From Streptomyces griseoincarnatus (GTDB taxonomy: Bacteria > Actinomycetota > Actinomycetes > Streptomycetales > Streptomycetaceae): 64,000 nucleotides of DNA. Where the stretch lies: NCBI GenBank assembly GCA_014649575.1, contig BMTH01000001.1:620001-684000 (forward strand), given 5' to 3'. The translations under genes were made by a program, and so were the position numbers. Positions 15,427 through 25,104 of this stretch are shown piece after piece; within the stretch, counting starts at the first letter, position 1; the number at the start of each line of letters is the position of its first letter. The notes below the pieces were generated by a model. The model did not search any database. It saw only the letters and a list, made by a program, of their open reading frames with translations, and was not told the DNA's origin.

Positions 15427-15440
15427 TTGACCTGACAACC
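15427..15440 (+). promoter_or_regulatory. Operator-like motif TTGACCTGACAACC before pirin
   Basis: This shares TTGACNNGNCAACCAAA with the motif at 12870. The flanking CTAGTTG...CAACC also forms an imperfect palindrome (GTTG-N6-CAAC). It lies 20 bases before the start codon of the pirin gene. Likely operator of the nearby MarR protein (inference). Confidence 0.5.
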
Positions 15441-15460
15441 AAATCATGGAGGTACTTCTC

Positions 15461-16450
15461 GTGAGCAACACGGAGACCGACGCCGCCGCTCTGCGCTGCG
15501 GCGCTTCCGTCGACGGGGGCCGGCCCGCCGGGTCCCTCGGGGTCGACGTCCTGTCGGCGCGAGAGGTCCCCCTCGGCGGTCCACGGGCGATGCACGTGCG
15601 GAGGACACTGCCCCAGCGTGCGCGCACACTGATCGGCGCCTGGTGCTTCGCCGACCACTTCGGCCCGCACGAGGTCGCCACACAGGGCGCCATGGACCTG
15701 CCTCCGCATCCGCACACCGGTCTGCAGACCGTGAGCTGGCTGTTCAGCGGCACGTTCGAGCACCGCGACACCCTGGGCACCCACGCCCATATCCGGCCCG
15801 GCGAAGTGAATCTGATGACCGGCGGACACGGCATCGCCCACTCCGAGGTCTCCACCCCGGACACGACCGTCATCCACGGCGTGCAACTGTGGGTCGCGCT
15901 GCCGGAGGAACACCGCAACGCCTCGCGCGACTTCCAGCACCACGCGCCCGAGCTCACCCAGCTCGACGGTGCCGGCATCAGAGTCTTCCTGGGCTCGCTC
16001 GCCGGCCAGGTCTCCCCGGTCAGGACCTTCACGCCGCTGCTCGGCGCCGAGATCGTCGTCGAACCCCGCGCGACGCTCACTCTGTCCGTGGACGCGGCTT
16101 TCGAGCACGGCCTTCTCGTGGACAGCGGGGAGATCGGCCTGGCCGGCACTCTGCTGCGGTCCGCCGAACTCGGCTACCTCCCTCCCGGCGCGGACACGGT
16201 GACCATGGTGAACGAGACCGCCGCCCCGGCGCGGGCCATCCTCCTCGGAGGGCCTCCCTTCGAGGAGGAGATCGTCATGTGGTGGAACTTCATCGGCCGC
16301 AGTCACGAGGACATCGTGAGAGCCCGCGAGGACTGGGAAGCCTCCTCCGATCGTTTCGGGGTCGTCAAGGGCTCCCCCGTCGACCGGCTACCCGCACCCG
16401 CCCTGCCCAACGCCGTCATCACACCGCGCCGGAACCCACCGACCCGCTGA
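15461..16450 (+). CDS. Pirin family protein
   Basis: This 329-residue bicupin protein has the pirin metal motif region DLPPHPHTGLQTVSWLFSG (about 72-90) with the conserved His residues, followed by HAHIRPGEVNLMTGGHGIAHSE (about 102-123), the second half of the iron site. The C-terminal cupin includes FEEEIVMWWNFIGRSHEDI, a pirin hallmark. Pirins can have quercetinase activity or act as redox-sensitive transcription cofactors. GTG was chosen because GGAGGT (15448-15453) precedes it by seven bases; the in-frame ATG at 15446 overlaps that Shine-Dalgarno. It forms a probable operon with the GNAT gene 22 bases downstream. Confidence 0.92.
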   Translation: MSNTETDAAALRCGASVDGGRPAGSLGVDVLSAREVPLGGPRAMHVRRTLPQRARTLIGAWCFADHFGPHEVATQGAMDLPPHPHTGLQTVSWLFSGTFEHRDTLGTHAHIRPGEVNLMTGGHGIAHSEVSTPDTTVIHGVQLWVALPEEHRNASRDFQHHAPELTQLDGAGIRVFLGSLAGQVSPVRTFTPLLGAEIVVEPRATLTLSVDAAFEHGLLVDSGEIGLAGTLLRSAELGYLPPGADTVTMVNETAAPARAILLGGPPFEEEIVMWWNFIGRSHEDIVRAREDWEASSDRFGVVKGSPVDRLPAPALPNAVITPRRNPPTR

Positions 16451-16472
16451 GTTCCCTGACGAAAGGCACACC

Positions 16473-16811
16473 ATGAGCGATTCCTCCTCCACCACGACCG
16501 TCGAGCGCAAGGACGCCGATCACCGGTACGAGATCCTCGTCGACGGCCGTCGCGCGGGTCTGACCGCGTACCGGGATCTGAACAGGCAGCGCGTCTTCTT
16601 CCACACGGAGACCGACGAGGCTTTCGCCGGCCAGGGGCTGGCCTCCCAGTTGGTTCAGCAGGCACTCGACGACGTGCGCGCATCCGGAATGCGGATCGTC
16701 CCCGTCTGCCCCTACGTCGCCAAGTTCCTCAAGCGTCACGACGAGTTCGCGGACATCACCGACCGGGTCACCCCGGACGTCCTGCGGTGGCTGAGGGCCC
16801 AGCTCGGCTGA
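16473..16811 (+). CDS. GNAT N-acetyltransferase, YjdJ type
   Basis: This 112-residue short acetyltransferase has the acetyl-CoA loop segment FAGQGLASQLVQQALDDVRASG (about 50-71), with Q-G-x-G/A, and the ending PVCPYVAKFLKRHDEFADI, typical of YjdJ-type minimal GNAT proteins. Substrate unknown. It lies 22 bases after pirin on the same strand and is probably co-transcribed. It is convergent with marR. Confidence 0.9.
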   Translation: MSDSSSTTTVERKDADHRYEILVDGRRAGLTAYRDLNRQRVFFHTETDEAFAGQGLASQLVQQALDDVRASGMRIVPVCPYVAKFLKRHDEFADITDRVTPDVLRWLRAQLG

Positions 16812-16859
16812 GTGCCCGTCCGGCCGCCGGGACGGAACGGGCCGGAGCGAGCCGGCGTT

Positions 16860-17324
16860 TCAGTCGGGCTGCTGCTCCAGGTGCTCGAGGACACGGGCCG
16901 AGATCCGGGCGATTGTGGCGAGCTCGTCCTCGGTGAGAGCGTCGATGAACAGTCGACGGACGTGCTCGACGTGCAAGGGCGCGGCGTCCTCGATCGCCTG
17001 GTAGCCGGCCGGGGTGGCGACGACGAAGGCTCCGCGCCCGTCGTCCGGACATTCCTCCTTCGCCACCAGCCCGCGCTTCACCATCCGCCCCACCTGGTGG
17101 GACATACGGCTTTTCTCCCACTCGACCAGCTTGGTCAGGTCCATGAAACGCATCCGACCGCCGGCCTCGGTGAGCTTGGCCAGCACGATGTAATCGGCGG
17201 CGGACATACGGGAGTCGGCCTGGACCTTACGGGCAAGACGCCCGATGAGCTTCTCCTGCATCCGGATGAAACCGTCCCAGGCCGCCTGCTGCTCCTGGGT
17301 CAGCCACGGCGGTGTCGCGTCCAT
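16860..17324 (-). CDS. MarR family transcriptional regulator
   Basis: This 154-residue winged-helix protein shows the MarR pattern: MSAADYIVLAKLTEAGG (H2), MRFMDLTKLVEWEKSRMSHQVGRMVKRGLV (recognition helix region, about 59-88), and wing ECPDDGRGAFVVATPAGYQAIE. It has no cysteine in the usual sensor positions, so ligand or other sensing is more likely than thiol oxidation. It is convergent with the pirin-GNAT genes. Shared motifs before the esterase and pirin genes are its likely operators; no obvious copy precedes marR itself. Confidence 0.92.
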   Translation of the reverse strand: MDATPPWLTQEQQAAWDGFIRMQEKLIGRLARKVQADSRMSAADYIVLAKLTEAGGRMRFMDLTKLVEWEKSRMSHQVGRMVKRGLVAKEECPDDGRGAFVVATPAGYQAIEDAAPLHVEHVRRLFIDALTEDELATIARISARVLEHLEQQPD

Positions 17325-17467
17325 GGGGGAAGGGTAGCGAGATCATCGGCACCTCCTCCATGCGGCCGATCCACTGGTGAGTACCGTGCCCTTCTCCTTG
17401 CGCATGTCTCCGCGTGCGAGGAGGCGATCCAGCACGGGTACACGCGCGAGGCGGACCCGTGCACGCC

Positions 17468-17509
17468 GGAAGGGCCTCCGGGCGGGATGCGCCGGCCGGA
17501 GGCCCTTCC
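17468..17509 (-). terminator. Strong hairpin downstream of sodF
   Basis: GGAAGGGCCTCCGG (17468-17481) and CCGGAGGCCCTTCC (17496-17509) are perfect 14-bp complements around a 14-base loop. It lies 66-107 bases beyond the sodF stop, with no U-tract, as is usual in Streptomyces terminators. Confidence 0.85.
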
Positions 17510-17574
17510 TGATACCGCCCGCACGTGAAGGGTGAGAAGACGATCACGAGCAGGACGTCATACGGCCCCCGCGG

Positions 17575-18216
17575 TCAGGGCTTCAGCAGCAGCACGTCGG
17601 TGCGGGACTTGGCGGCCTCGTAGCGCTTCGCCACGTCCTGCCAGTTGACGACGGCCCACATGGCCTCGATGAAGTCGACCTTCTGGTTCTTGTACTGGAG
17701 GTAGAAGGCGTGCTCCCAGGCGTCGAAGACCAGGATCGGGGTGGAGCCCTGGCCGACGTTGCCCTGGTGGTCGTAGACCTGCTCGACGATCAGCCGGCCG
17801 CTCAGCGGCTCGTACGCGAGGACGCCCCAGCCCGACCCCTGGGTGGTCGCCGCGGCCTTGGTGAGCTGCGCCTTGAAGCCTGCGAAGGAGCCGAAGGACT
17901 CGGCGATCGCGTCCGCGAGGCCACCGACACCGTCGGCGGCCAGGGGCTCGCCACCGCCGTCACCGGTCATGTTGTGCCAGTAGATGGAGTGCAGGATGTG
18001 GCCGGAGAGGTGGAAGGCCAGGTTCTTCTCCAGGCCGTTGATCGAGCCCCACTGCTCCTTGTCCCGTGCCTCCGCCAGCTGCTCCAGCGTGTCGTTGGCG
18101 CCCTTGACGTACGCGGCGTGGTGCTTGTCGTGGTGGAGCTCGATGATCTCCGGACTGATGACCGGGGCGAGCGCCGAGTAGTCGTAGGGCAGCTCCGGGA
18201 GCGTGTACACCGCCAT
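17575..18216 (-). CDS. sodF: Iron (Fe/Mn-family) superoxide dismutase
   Basis: This 213-residue Fe/Mn SOD has metal ligands visible as [12 protein letters not shown] (His, about 26), [11 protein letters not shown] (His, about 74) and [13 protein letters not shown] (Asp and His, about 157-161). It converts superoxide to oxygen and peroxide in the cytoplasm. ATG at 18216 was chosen (GGAGG about ten bases upstream); a TTG two codons earlier is too close to that site. A Nur-like box lies 52-68 bases upstream, as expected for Streptomyces sodF, which is repressed when nickel is available for the nickel SOD. The hairpin at 17468-17509 terminates it. Confidence 0.95.
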   Translation of the reverse strand: MAVYTLPELPYDYSALAPVISPEIIELHHDKHHAAYVKGANDTLEQLAEARDKEQWGSINGLEKNLAFHLSGHILHSIYWHNMTGDGGGEPLAADGVGGLADAIAESFGSFAGFKAQLTKAAATTQGSGWGVLAYEPLSGRLIVEQVYDHQGNVGQGSTPILVFDAWEHAFYLQYKNQKVDFIEAMWAVVNWQDVAKRYEAAKSRTDVLLLKP

Positions 18217-18267
18217 GTCCAAGATCCTCCGACGTCATTGCGAGCACTGTGCGGCTGCGCGAGCTTA

Positions 18268-18284
18268 TTGCACACTAGTTGCAA
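18268..18284 (-). promoter_or_regulatory. Nur-like nickel-responsive operator for sodF
   Basis: TTGCAC-ACTAG-TTGCAA fits the Nur box (tTGCaA-N5-TTGCAA) described for Streptomyces sodF. It lies between sodF and a divergent GNAT gene and could affect both. Seen directly as an inverted repeat; the regulator is inferred from the known sodF system. Confidence 0.75.
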
Positions 18285-18311
18285 CAACATAGCATTGGCA
18301 GGAGGCTTCCC

Positions 18312-18914
18312 ATGGGACCTGGACACGGCGGTGGCCGCCCGGTGACCACCGACATCCGCGTGCACCGGGACGACGGGATACTCACGCACGCCGAGTCACT
18401 GCGTTCTGTGTACGCCGACGCCTTCTGCGTCCCGCCCTGGTGCGAGGACGAGGCGCGGGCAGCCGGGTTCGTCTCCCGGCTCTCCGCGGACGTGCGGCGT
18501 GCCGGGTTCACCGCCGCCACCGCCGTGCGTGACGGGGAGGTCGTCGGTTTCGCCACCGCGTGGACCACACCGGCGCCCTTCCCCACCGACCGCTGCCATC
18601 CCCAGGCAGCCGCCGGCCTCGGCGACGACCGCACCGCCGACTGGCTCTGCGGCGGCCGCGAGGTCGACGAGCTCGCCGTCCGGCCCACCGCCCACGGCAC
18701 CGGTCTCGCGGGCCGTCTCCTCGAAGCGGTGACCGCGGACGCGCCCGAGGGGCGGGCATGGCTGCTCACCTCGGTCCGGAACGGACGGGCCATGGCCTTC
18801 TACCGCCGCCACGGGTGGGCTCAGGCCACCCACCCCTCCCCCGGCGGCAGAGGCATCGTCGTCTTCCTCGGCCCGCACCACCCGGCCCGGTCACTGGTCC
18901 CGCTTCCCCTGTGA
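18312..18914 (+). CDS. GNAT family N-acetyltransferase
   Basis: This 200-residue protein has a GNAT core ending with VDELAVRPTAHGTGLAGRLLEAV (about 117-139), carrying the acetyl-CoA motif (R-x-x-x-x-x-G-x-G/A), and AWLLTSVRNGRAMAFYRRHGW, the usual motif B. ATG was chosen for the AGGAGG (18300-18305) ahead of it. It is divergent from sodF across a 95-base region that includes the Nur-like box. Substrate unknown. Confidence 0.87.
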   Translation: MGPGHGGGRPVTTDIRVHRDDGILTHAESLRSVYADAFCVPPWCEDEARAAGFVSRLSADVRRAGFTAATAVRDGEVVGFATAWTTPAPFPTDRCHPQAAAGLGDDRTADWLCGGREVDELAVRPTAHGTGLAGRLLEAVTADAPEGRAWLLTSVRNGRAMAFYRRHGWAQATHPSPGGRGIVVFLGPHHPARSLVPLPL

Positions 18915-19060
18915 GCCTCCGTCCGGGTCAACGACCTCATCCCGGGACGAACCGTTCGGCGCGCGGCACGGGTGACGTGAGGCAACAAGTCTGGCCGACG
19001 AGGCAGTGATCCACGGAGGCGACAACCGGCCAGAGCGTCACCTCTCTTCGGCCGGCCCCA

Positions 19061-19078
19061 TTTTGTCTAGACCTCTTG
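19061..19078 (+). promoter_or_regulatory. DasR-like responsive element
   Basis: TTGTCTAGACCT matches the DasR element core TGGTCTAGACCA at 10 of 12 positions and keeps the central palindrome GTCTAGAC. It lies about 110 bases before a GH3 beta-N-acetylhexosaminidase, a plausible member of the N-acetylglucosamine regulon. A direct repeat TTGTC overlaps it. Confidence 0.6.
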
Positions 19079-19176
19079 TCCCGCCCCTCCCCCGCGGGCT
19101 ACGTTGCCCGCTGTTCGGAGCCCTTCGCGATCCACTCGACTCCCGTGCCCCACAAGGCCGGAAGGAGCATGCCCGC

Positions 19177-20997
19177 ATGCAGGACCGGAGTCTGTCCAGG
19201 CGGTCCGTTCTCGCCTCCGCGACCGTGGTCGCCGCAGGGGTGACCGGCCTCGCGACGGCCGTCCCCGCCGCCGCGCACGGGCGCGACAAGCGCCTGAAGA
19301 AGATCATCGCGAGGATGAGCCTCGAGGCGAAGGTCGGCCAGCTCTTCGTGCCCTACTTCTACGGCGCGTCGGCGGCCTCCCCCAGCGAGGCCGACCAGGA
19401 GCGCAACCTGAGGGAGCTCGGCGTCCGTACCGTCGCCGAGCTCGTCGCCAAGTACCACCTCGGCGGAGTCATCCTCTTCTCGGGTTGGACCAACAACATC
19501 CACGACCCCCGTCAGGTCGCCGAGCTGACGAACGGTGTGCAGCGGGCCTCGCTCGCACTGCCCACCCCCGTCCCTTCCCTCATCTCCGTCGACCAGGAGC
19601 ACGGGGCCAACGTCCGCGTCGGCAGCGGCGCCACCCAGCTGCCGGGAGCAATGGCGCTCGGGGCGGGCGGCTCGCTGTCCGACGCCCGCACCGCGGGGCG
19701 CATCTCCGGGACGGAACTCGCCGCCCTCGGCATCCACCAGAACTTCGCCCCGGTCGCCGACGTCAACGTCAATCCGGCCAACCCCATCATCAACATCCGC
19801 TCCTTCGGCGCCGACCCCCGCGAGGTGGGCCGCATGGTGGCGGCCCAGGTGACCGGCTACCAGCGGGCCGGCGTCGTCGCCTGCGCCAAGCACTTCCCGG
19901 GACACGGGGACACCGGGCAGGACAGTCACACCGAACTGCCCGTGATCACCCACACCCGCGAGGAGTGGGACCGTATCGACGCCCCGCCCTTCCGGGCCGC
20001 CATCGCCGCCGGCGTCGACTCGATCATGACCGCGCATCTCCAGGTCCCCGCACTCGACCCCAGCAACGACCCGGCCACCCTGTCGCCCACGATCCTCCAG
20101 GGCGTGCTGCGCGGCGAGTTGGGCTTCGACGGGGTGATCGTCACCGACGCCCTCAACATGGCCGGCGTGCGCACCAAGTACGGCGACGACCGTGTGCCCG
20201 TCCTCGCGCTGAAGGCCGGGGCCGACCAGCTGCTGTTCCCGCCGGACATCGACGTCGCCTACCACGGCGTCCTCTCCGCCGTCCGCGACGGGGAGATCAC
20301 CGAGGCGCGGCTCGACGAGTCCGTCCTGCGGATCCTCCGCCTCAAGGACAAGGTGGGTCTGCTCGACGGCAGCCCCTTCACCTCGCCGCGGGAGGTCGAC
20401 CGGGTCGTCGGCGCCCGCAAGCACCTCCTTGCCGCCGACCGGATCGCCGAGCGCACCACCACGCTCCTGGTCAACGAGGAGGGGACGCTCCCCCTGCGGC
20501 GCGGACAGCGGAAGCTGCTGGTGGTCGGCGCCAGTCCGGCCTTCCCCACGGACGGCGCCCGGAGCACGGTGCCCGAACTGGCCGCTGCATTCGAGACGCT
20601 GGGTTTCGACACCACCCACCTCGTCACCGGCCGTACGCCCGACGCCGCCGCGATCGACGCGGCGGTGGCCGCCGCACGGGGGCGGGACGCGGTGGTCGTC
20701 ACCACCGACAACGTCGGTCCGGCGAGCACCCAGCGCACCCTCGTGTCCCGGCTGCTCGTGACCGGCGTCCCCGTCGTCCATCTCGCCGTGCGCAACCCGT
20801 ACGACGTCGCCCACCTCGACGGCGTCCGGGCATCCCTCGCCTCCTACTGCTGGACCGAGGTCGAACTGCGCGCCGCCGCGCGGGTGATCGCCGGCCGGGT
20901 CGACCCGCGCGGCACGCTGCCGGTCCCGGTGCAGCGCGCCGACGACCCGGCGCGGGCGCTGTTCCCGGCCGGACACGGTCTGTCGTACCGCCGCTGA
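19177..20997 (+). CDS. Secreted GH3 beta-N-acetylhexosaminidase (NagZ-like)
   Basis: This 606-residue protein begins with a twin-arginine signal (SLSRRSVLASATVVAAGVTG..., cleavage near AAAHG, about 30-33). The GH3 N-domain shows LISVDQEHGANVRV, the hallmark KHFPGHGDT followed by GQDSHTELPVI (about 232-250), whose His/Asp pair typifies N-acetylhexosaminidases, and the nucleophile in VIVTDALNMAGV (Asp about 324). Residues about 430-606 form a GH3 C-domain-like region. It would release N-acetylglucosamine from chitin or cell-wall fragments outside the cell. ATG was chosen for AAGGAG nine bases upstream and because it starts the signal peptide. A DasR-like site precedes it. Confidence 0.92.
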   Translation: MQDRSLSRRSVLASATVVAAGVTGLATAVPAAAHGRDKRLKKIIARMSLEAKVGQLFVPYFYGASAASPSEADQERNLRELGVRTVAELVAKYHLGGVILFSGWTNNIHDPRQVAELTNGVQRASLALPTPVPSLISVDQEHGANVRVGSGATQLPGAMALGAGGSLSDARTAGRISGTELAALGIHQNFAPVADVNVNPANPIINIRSFGADPREVGRMVAAQVTGYQRAGVVACAKHFPGHGDTGQDSHTELPVITHTREEWDRIDAPPFRAAIAAGVDSIMTAHLQVPALDPSNDPATLSPTILQGVLRGELGFDGVIVTDALNMAGVRTKYGDDRVPVLALKAGADQLLFPPDIDVAYHGVLSAVRDGEITEARLDESVLRILRLKDKVGLLDGSPFTSPREVDRVVGARKHLLAADRIAERTTTLLVNEEGTLPLRRGQRKLLVVGASPAFPTDGARSTVPELAAAFETLGFDTTHLVTGRTPDAAAIDAAVAAARGRDAVVVTTDNVGPASTQRTLVSRLLVTGVPVVHLAVRNPYDVAHLDGVRASLASYCWTEVELRAAARVIAGRVDPRGTLPVPVQRADDPARALFPAGHGLSYRR

Positions 20998-21026
20998 CCG
21001 CTCCGGCAGCGAGCGGAAGGACAGGC

Positions 21027-21062
21027 GTGAGGGTCACCGCCGTACGAGGCGGTGACCCTCAC
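21027..21062. terminator. Bidirectional terminator between GH3 gene and xlnA
   Basis: GTGAGGGTCACCGCC (21027-21041) and GGCGGTGACCCTCAC (21048-21062) are perfect 15-bp complements with a six-base loop, lying between convergent genes that end at 20997 and 21082. Confidence 0.92.
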
Positions 21063-21081
21063 GGTCATCATGACGGGTGGA

Positions 21082-22563
<1,482 letters not shown>

Positions 22564-22674
22564 TCACCGTGCACCGCACCGCGGCTCTGGTGCGGCGTCG
22601 TCACGCACGTGACGTGCGCGACTTCCGAGAACTCGCCGGGTACGCGGGACTCACGGGATCCGCGGGGCGAGCTT

Positions 22675-22690
22675 GTTCGATTGATCGAAC
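22675..22690. promoter_or_regulatory. Palindrome GTTCGAT-TG-ATCGAAC upstream of xlnA
   Basis: A perfect 7+7 inverted repeat with a two-base centre, about 142 bases before the xlnA start. A further 5+5 palindrome (GTTTG-C-CAAAC, 22699-22709) sits beside it. It differs from the CCGAAAC(A/T)TTCG motif and may be a second regulator site. Confidence 0.6.
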
Positions 22691-22749
22691 GGCGGTCGGT
22701 TTGCCAAACAGATGGTGGAGGGTTGATGACGACCCGTCAAGCCCTGCGG

Positions 22750-22764
22750 CAGAAACAGTTTCTG
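22750..22764. promoter_or_regulatory. Palindrome CAGAAAC-A-GTTTCTG in the xlnA-abfB gap
   Basis: A perfect 7+7 inverted repeat with one central base. Its core GAAAC-N-GTTTC resembles LacI-type operators and the nearby CCGAAAC motifs. Confidence 0.55.
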
Positions 22765-22773
22765 GCTCCCTTA

Positions 22774-22785
22774 CGAATGTTTCGG
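22774..22785 (-). promoter_or_regulatory. Xylan-regulon operator copy CCGAAACATTCG (minus strand)
   Basis: This reads CCGAAACATTCG on the minus strand. The same 12-mer occurs inverted at 22866, and one-base variants lie before bxlE (40969) and xlnB (45955). Candidate BxlR binding site. Confidence 0.65.
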
Positions 22786-22865
22786 ATCGCCACTCTGGCC
22801 GGTCACAGGCCTTGACCGGCCGCCCCTGGCTCCCTAGCTTGTGGCGACACGTGGCCGGGGCCGAC

Positions 22866-22877
22866 CCGAAACATTCG
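22866..22877 (+). promoter_or_regulatory. Xylan-regulon operator copy CCGAAACATTCG upstream of abfB
   Basis: An exact inverted copy of the element at 22774, about 75 bases before the abfB start. Two such sites 80 bases apart between divergent xylan genes suggest joint control. Confidence 0.65.
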
Positions 22878-22952
22878 ACGCGTTCGATCCCGGTACGGCT
22901 GCCGCTCCCCCCTGTCCGGCGACACCTCACCCCCACCTCCAGGAGGTTCATC

Positions 22953-24422
22953 ATGTGGCTCCGCCACGCGTCCCCGGTACGTCCGAGACGCCTGCTCGCC
23001 GTGCTCGCCCCCCTGTTGCTGCTGGCCGCGTTCGTCGGCGCCCAGCCGGCCGAGGCCGCGACCGTGGACACGAACGCCTCGTACGTGCTGGTCAACCGCA
23101 ACAGCGGCAAGGCGCTGGACGTCTACAACCTGGCCACGAACGACGGCGCCCGGATCACCCAGTGGGCGAGGAACGACCAGGCGCAGCAGCAGTGGCAGTT
23201 CGTCGACTCCGGCAACGGCTACTACCGCATCAAGTCCCGCCACTCCGGCAAGGTGCTCGACGTCCACAACTGGTCGACCGCCAACGGCGGTTCGATCGTG
23301 CAGTGGACCGATCTGAGCGCCGCCAACCAGCAGTGGCGGCTGGCCGACAGCTCCGACGGCCACGTCCGTCTCATCAACCGGCACAGCGGCAAGGCGCTCG
23401 AGGTGCAGGGCGCGTCCACCGCCGACAACGCCAACGTCGTCCAGTACGACGACTGGGGCGGCACGAACCAGCAGTGGCAGCTGGTGAAGACCGGCGGTTC
23501 CGACAATCCCGGCGCGTGCCAGCTGCCGTCGAGCTACAGCTGGTCGTCGACGGGCGCGCTGGCGCAGCCCCGCTCGGGGTGGGTGTCACTGAAGGACTTC
23601 ACCGTCGCCCCCTACAACGGCAAGCAGCTGGTCTACGCGACCACGCACGACACCGGGACGCGGTGGGGGTCGATGAACTTCGGCCTGTTCGGCGCCTGGT
23701 CGGAGATGGGCTCGGCCTCCCAGAACGCGATGAACAGCTCGACGGTCGCGCCCAGCCTCTTCTACTTCGCGCCGAAGAACATCTGGGTGCTGGCCTACCA
23801 GTGGGGCGGGACCGCCTTCTCGTACCGCACGTCCACGGACCCGACGAACCCCAACGGCTGGTCGTCCGAGCAGGTGCTGTTCTCCGGGAGCATCTCCGGC
23901 TCCGGAACGGGCCCGATCGACCAGGCGCTCATCGGCGACGACAGGAACATGTACCTGTTCTTCGCCGGTGACAACGGCAAGATCTACCGGGCGAGCATGC
24001 CGATCGGGAACTTCCCGGGCAGCTTCGGCTCGAACTCGACCGTCATCATGAGCGACACGACGAACAACCTGTTCGAGGCGCCGCAGGTCTACAAGCTGAA
24101 GGACCAGAACCGCTACCTGATGATCGTCGAGGCGATCGGCTCGCAGGGCCGGTACTTCCGCTCGTTCACCGCGACCAGCCTCGACGGCACGTGGACGCCC
24201 CAGGCCGCGACCGAGAGCAACCCCTTCGCCGGCAAGGCCAACAGCGGCGCCACCTGGACGAACGACATCAGCCACGGCGAGCTGCTGCGCACCAGCGCCG
24301 ACCAGACGATGACCGTCGACCCCTGCAACCTGCAGCTGCTGTACCAGGGCCGCAGCCCCAACTCCGGAGGTGACTACGGCCTGCTGCCCTACCGCCCGGG
24401 TCTGCTGACGCTGCGGCGCTGA
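22953..24422 (+). CDS. abfB: Secreted alpha-L-arabinofuranosidase, CBM13 plus GH62
   Basis: This 489-residue protein has a signal peptide (about 1-36: [22 protein letters not shown]), then an N-terminal CBM13-like lectin domain with three QxW repeats (QQQWQF, NQQWRL, NQQWQL; about 38-172). A short linker leads to the GH62 domain from [21 protein letters not shown], with the catalytic Asp in [12 protein letters not shown] (about 210), [11 protein letters not shown] and Glu in [10 protein letters not shown] (about 374). GH62 enzymes remove arabinose side chains from arabinoxylan and assist XlnA. A perfect AGGAGG precedes the ATG. It is divergent from xlnA with shared operator-like motifs. It closely resembles S. 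lividans AbfB. Confidence 0.97.
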   Translation: MWLRHASPVRPRRLLAVLAPLLLLAAFVGAQPAEAATVDTNASYVLVNRNSGKALDVYNLATNDGARITQWARNDQAQQQWQFVDSGNGYYRIKSRHSGKVLDVHNWSTANGGSIVQWTDLSAANQQWRLADSSDGHVRLINRHSGKALEVQGASTADNANVVQYDDWGGTNQQWQLVKTGGSDNPGACQLPSSYSWSSTGALAQPRSGWVSLKDFTVAPYNGKQLVYATTHDTGTRWGSMNFGLFGAWSEMGSASQNAMNSSTVAPSLFYFAPKNIWVLAYQWGGTAFSYRTSTDPTNPNGWSSEQVLFSGSISGSGTGPIDQALIGDDRNMYLFFAGDNGKIYRASMPIGNFPGSFGSNSTVIMSDTTNNLFEAPQVYKLKDQNRYLMIVEAIGSQGRYFRSFTATSLDGTWTPQAATESNPFAGKANSGATWTNDISHGELLRTSADQTMTVDPCNLQLLYQGRSPNSGGDYGLLPYRPGLLTLRR

Positions 24423-24461
24423 CCGGGCCGTAGGCAAGGAGACCTGTTCCGAGGGGGAGCT

Positions 24462-24500
24462 GGTGCGGCGGTCCGGGCGGGAGACCCGGACCGCCGCACC
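24462..24500 (+). terminator. Terminator downstream of abfB
   Basis: GGTGCGGCGGTCCGGG (24462-24477) pairs perfectly with CCCGGACCGCCGCACC (24485-24500) over 16 bp around a seven-base loop, 40 bases after the abfB stop. Confidence 0.9.
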
Positions 24501-24507
24501 GCTGTGC

Positions 24508-24715
24508 TCAGCGGCCGCCTTCCGGGGTCTCCTCCGTGCCGTTCCGAGCGACGAGGCAGCGCCGCACCAGGGCCAGTGAGCGCCGGGTGACGGTCTCCAG
24601 CGGGGCGCCGGACTCGACGGCCGCGAGGGCCGTGTGCAGCATCCCGGCGATGAGGTCCGCCGTGAGCTCGGGCTCCGGGGCGCCGAGTTCCGTCGACGCC
24701 GACGCCCGCGCCCCG
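24508..24715 (-). pseudogene. TetR-family regulator C-terminal remnant
   Basis: The minus strand reads TELGAPEPELTADLIAGMLH then TALAAVESGAPLETVTRRSL and ALVRRCLV before a stop at 24508. This is the typical last two helices of a TetR ligand domain in which the DNA-binding part is missing. Upstream sequence switches to a methyltransferase remnant on the opposite strand, so the 5' part was probably deleted. Confidence 0.6.
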
Positions 24716-25101
24716 GACGGATCTCGCCGAAGCGGGCAGGACGCTGGACCTCAGCAGGCCGGTGGCCCTGACCATGCTCGGGATCACGGGGCTGATGTCG
24801 GGAGCGACCGCCCGGCCGAGCGGGTGAGCGCCCTGCTGTCCGCGCTGCCGCCGGGCAGCTACCTGCCCGCCGGGCGACGGCACGGACACCAACGAGGCAC
24901 TGAACCGGGCGATCGAGGCCTACCACCAGCAGTCGGCCCAGACCCACCCCTGCGCCGCCGGAGGAAATCGCCTCGTGGCTCGCCGGACCCGATCCGGTGG
25001 AGCCGGAGGTCGTCGCCACTGTCTCCGGGCATCCGGATCCTGGCGAAGACGCCACGGAGGCGCCCGACGTCTCCGTCGCGGGGGTGGGCAGGAAGACCTG
25101 A
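24712..25101 (+). pseudogene. Decayed SAM-dependent methyltransferase (DUF574-type), C-terminal part
   Basis: Pieces in different frames read DLAEAGRTLDLSRPVALTML, LLSALPPGSYL, then GDGTDTNEALNRAIEAYHQQ and PEEIASWLAGPDPVEPEVVA, ending VSVAGVGRKT and a stop at 25099-25101. This order matches the C-terminal half of the Streptomyces DUF574 methyltransferase family (LD-x-x-R-P-V-A ... LPPGSYL ... FF/W-x-G-L-E-x-V-E-P-G-V-V ... GVGRK). At least two frameshifts and an in-frame stop make it non-functional. It abuts the TetR remnant. Confidence 0.7.
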
Positions 25102-25104
25102 ACC

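Noticed and set aside
19099..20976. 625-residue frame antisense to the GH3 hexosaminidase
   Set aside because: Mirror of a well-supported gene with clear catalytic motifs; composition is Gly/Asp/Val-rich as expected for antisense in GC-rich DNA.
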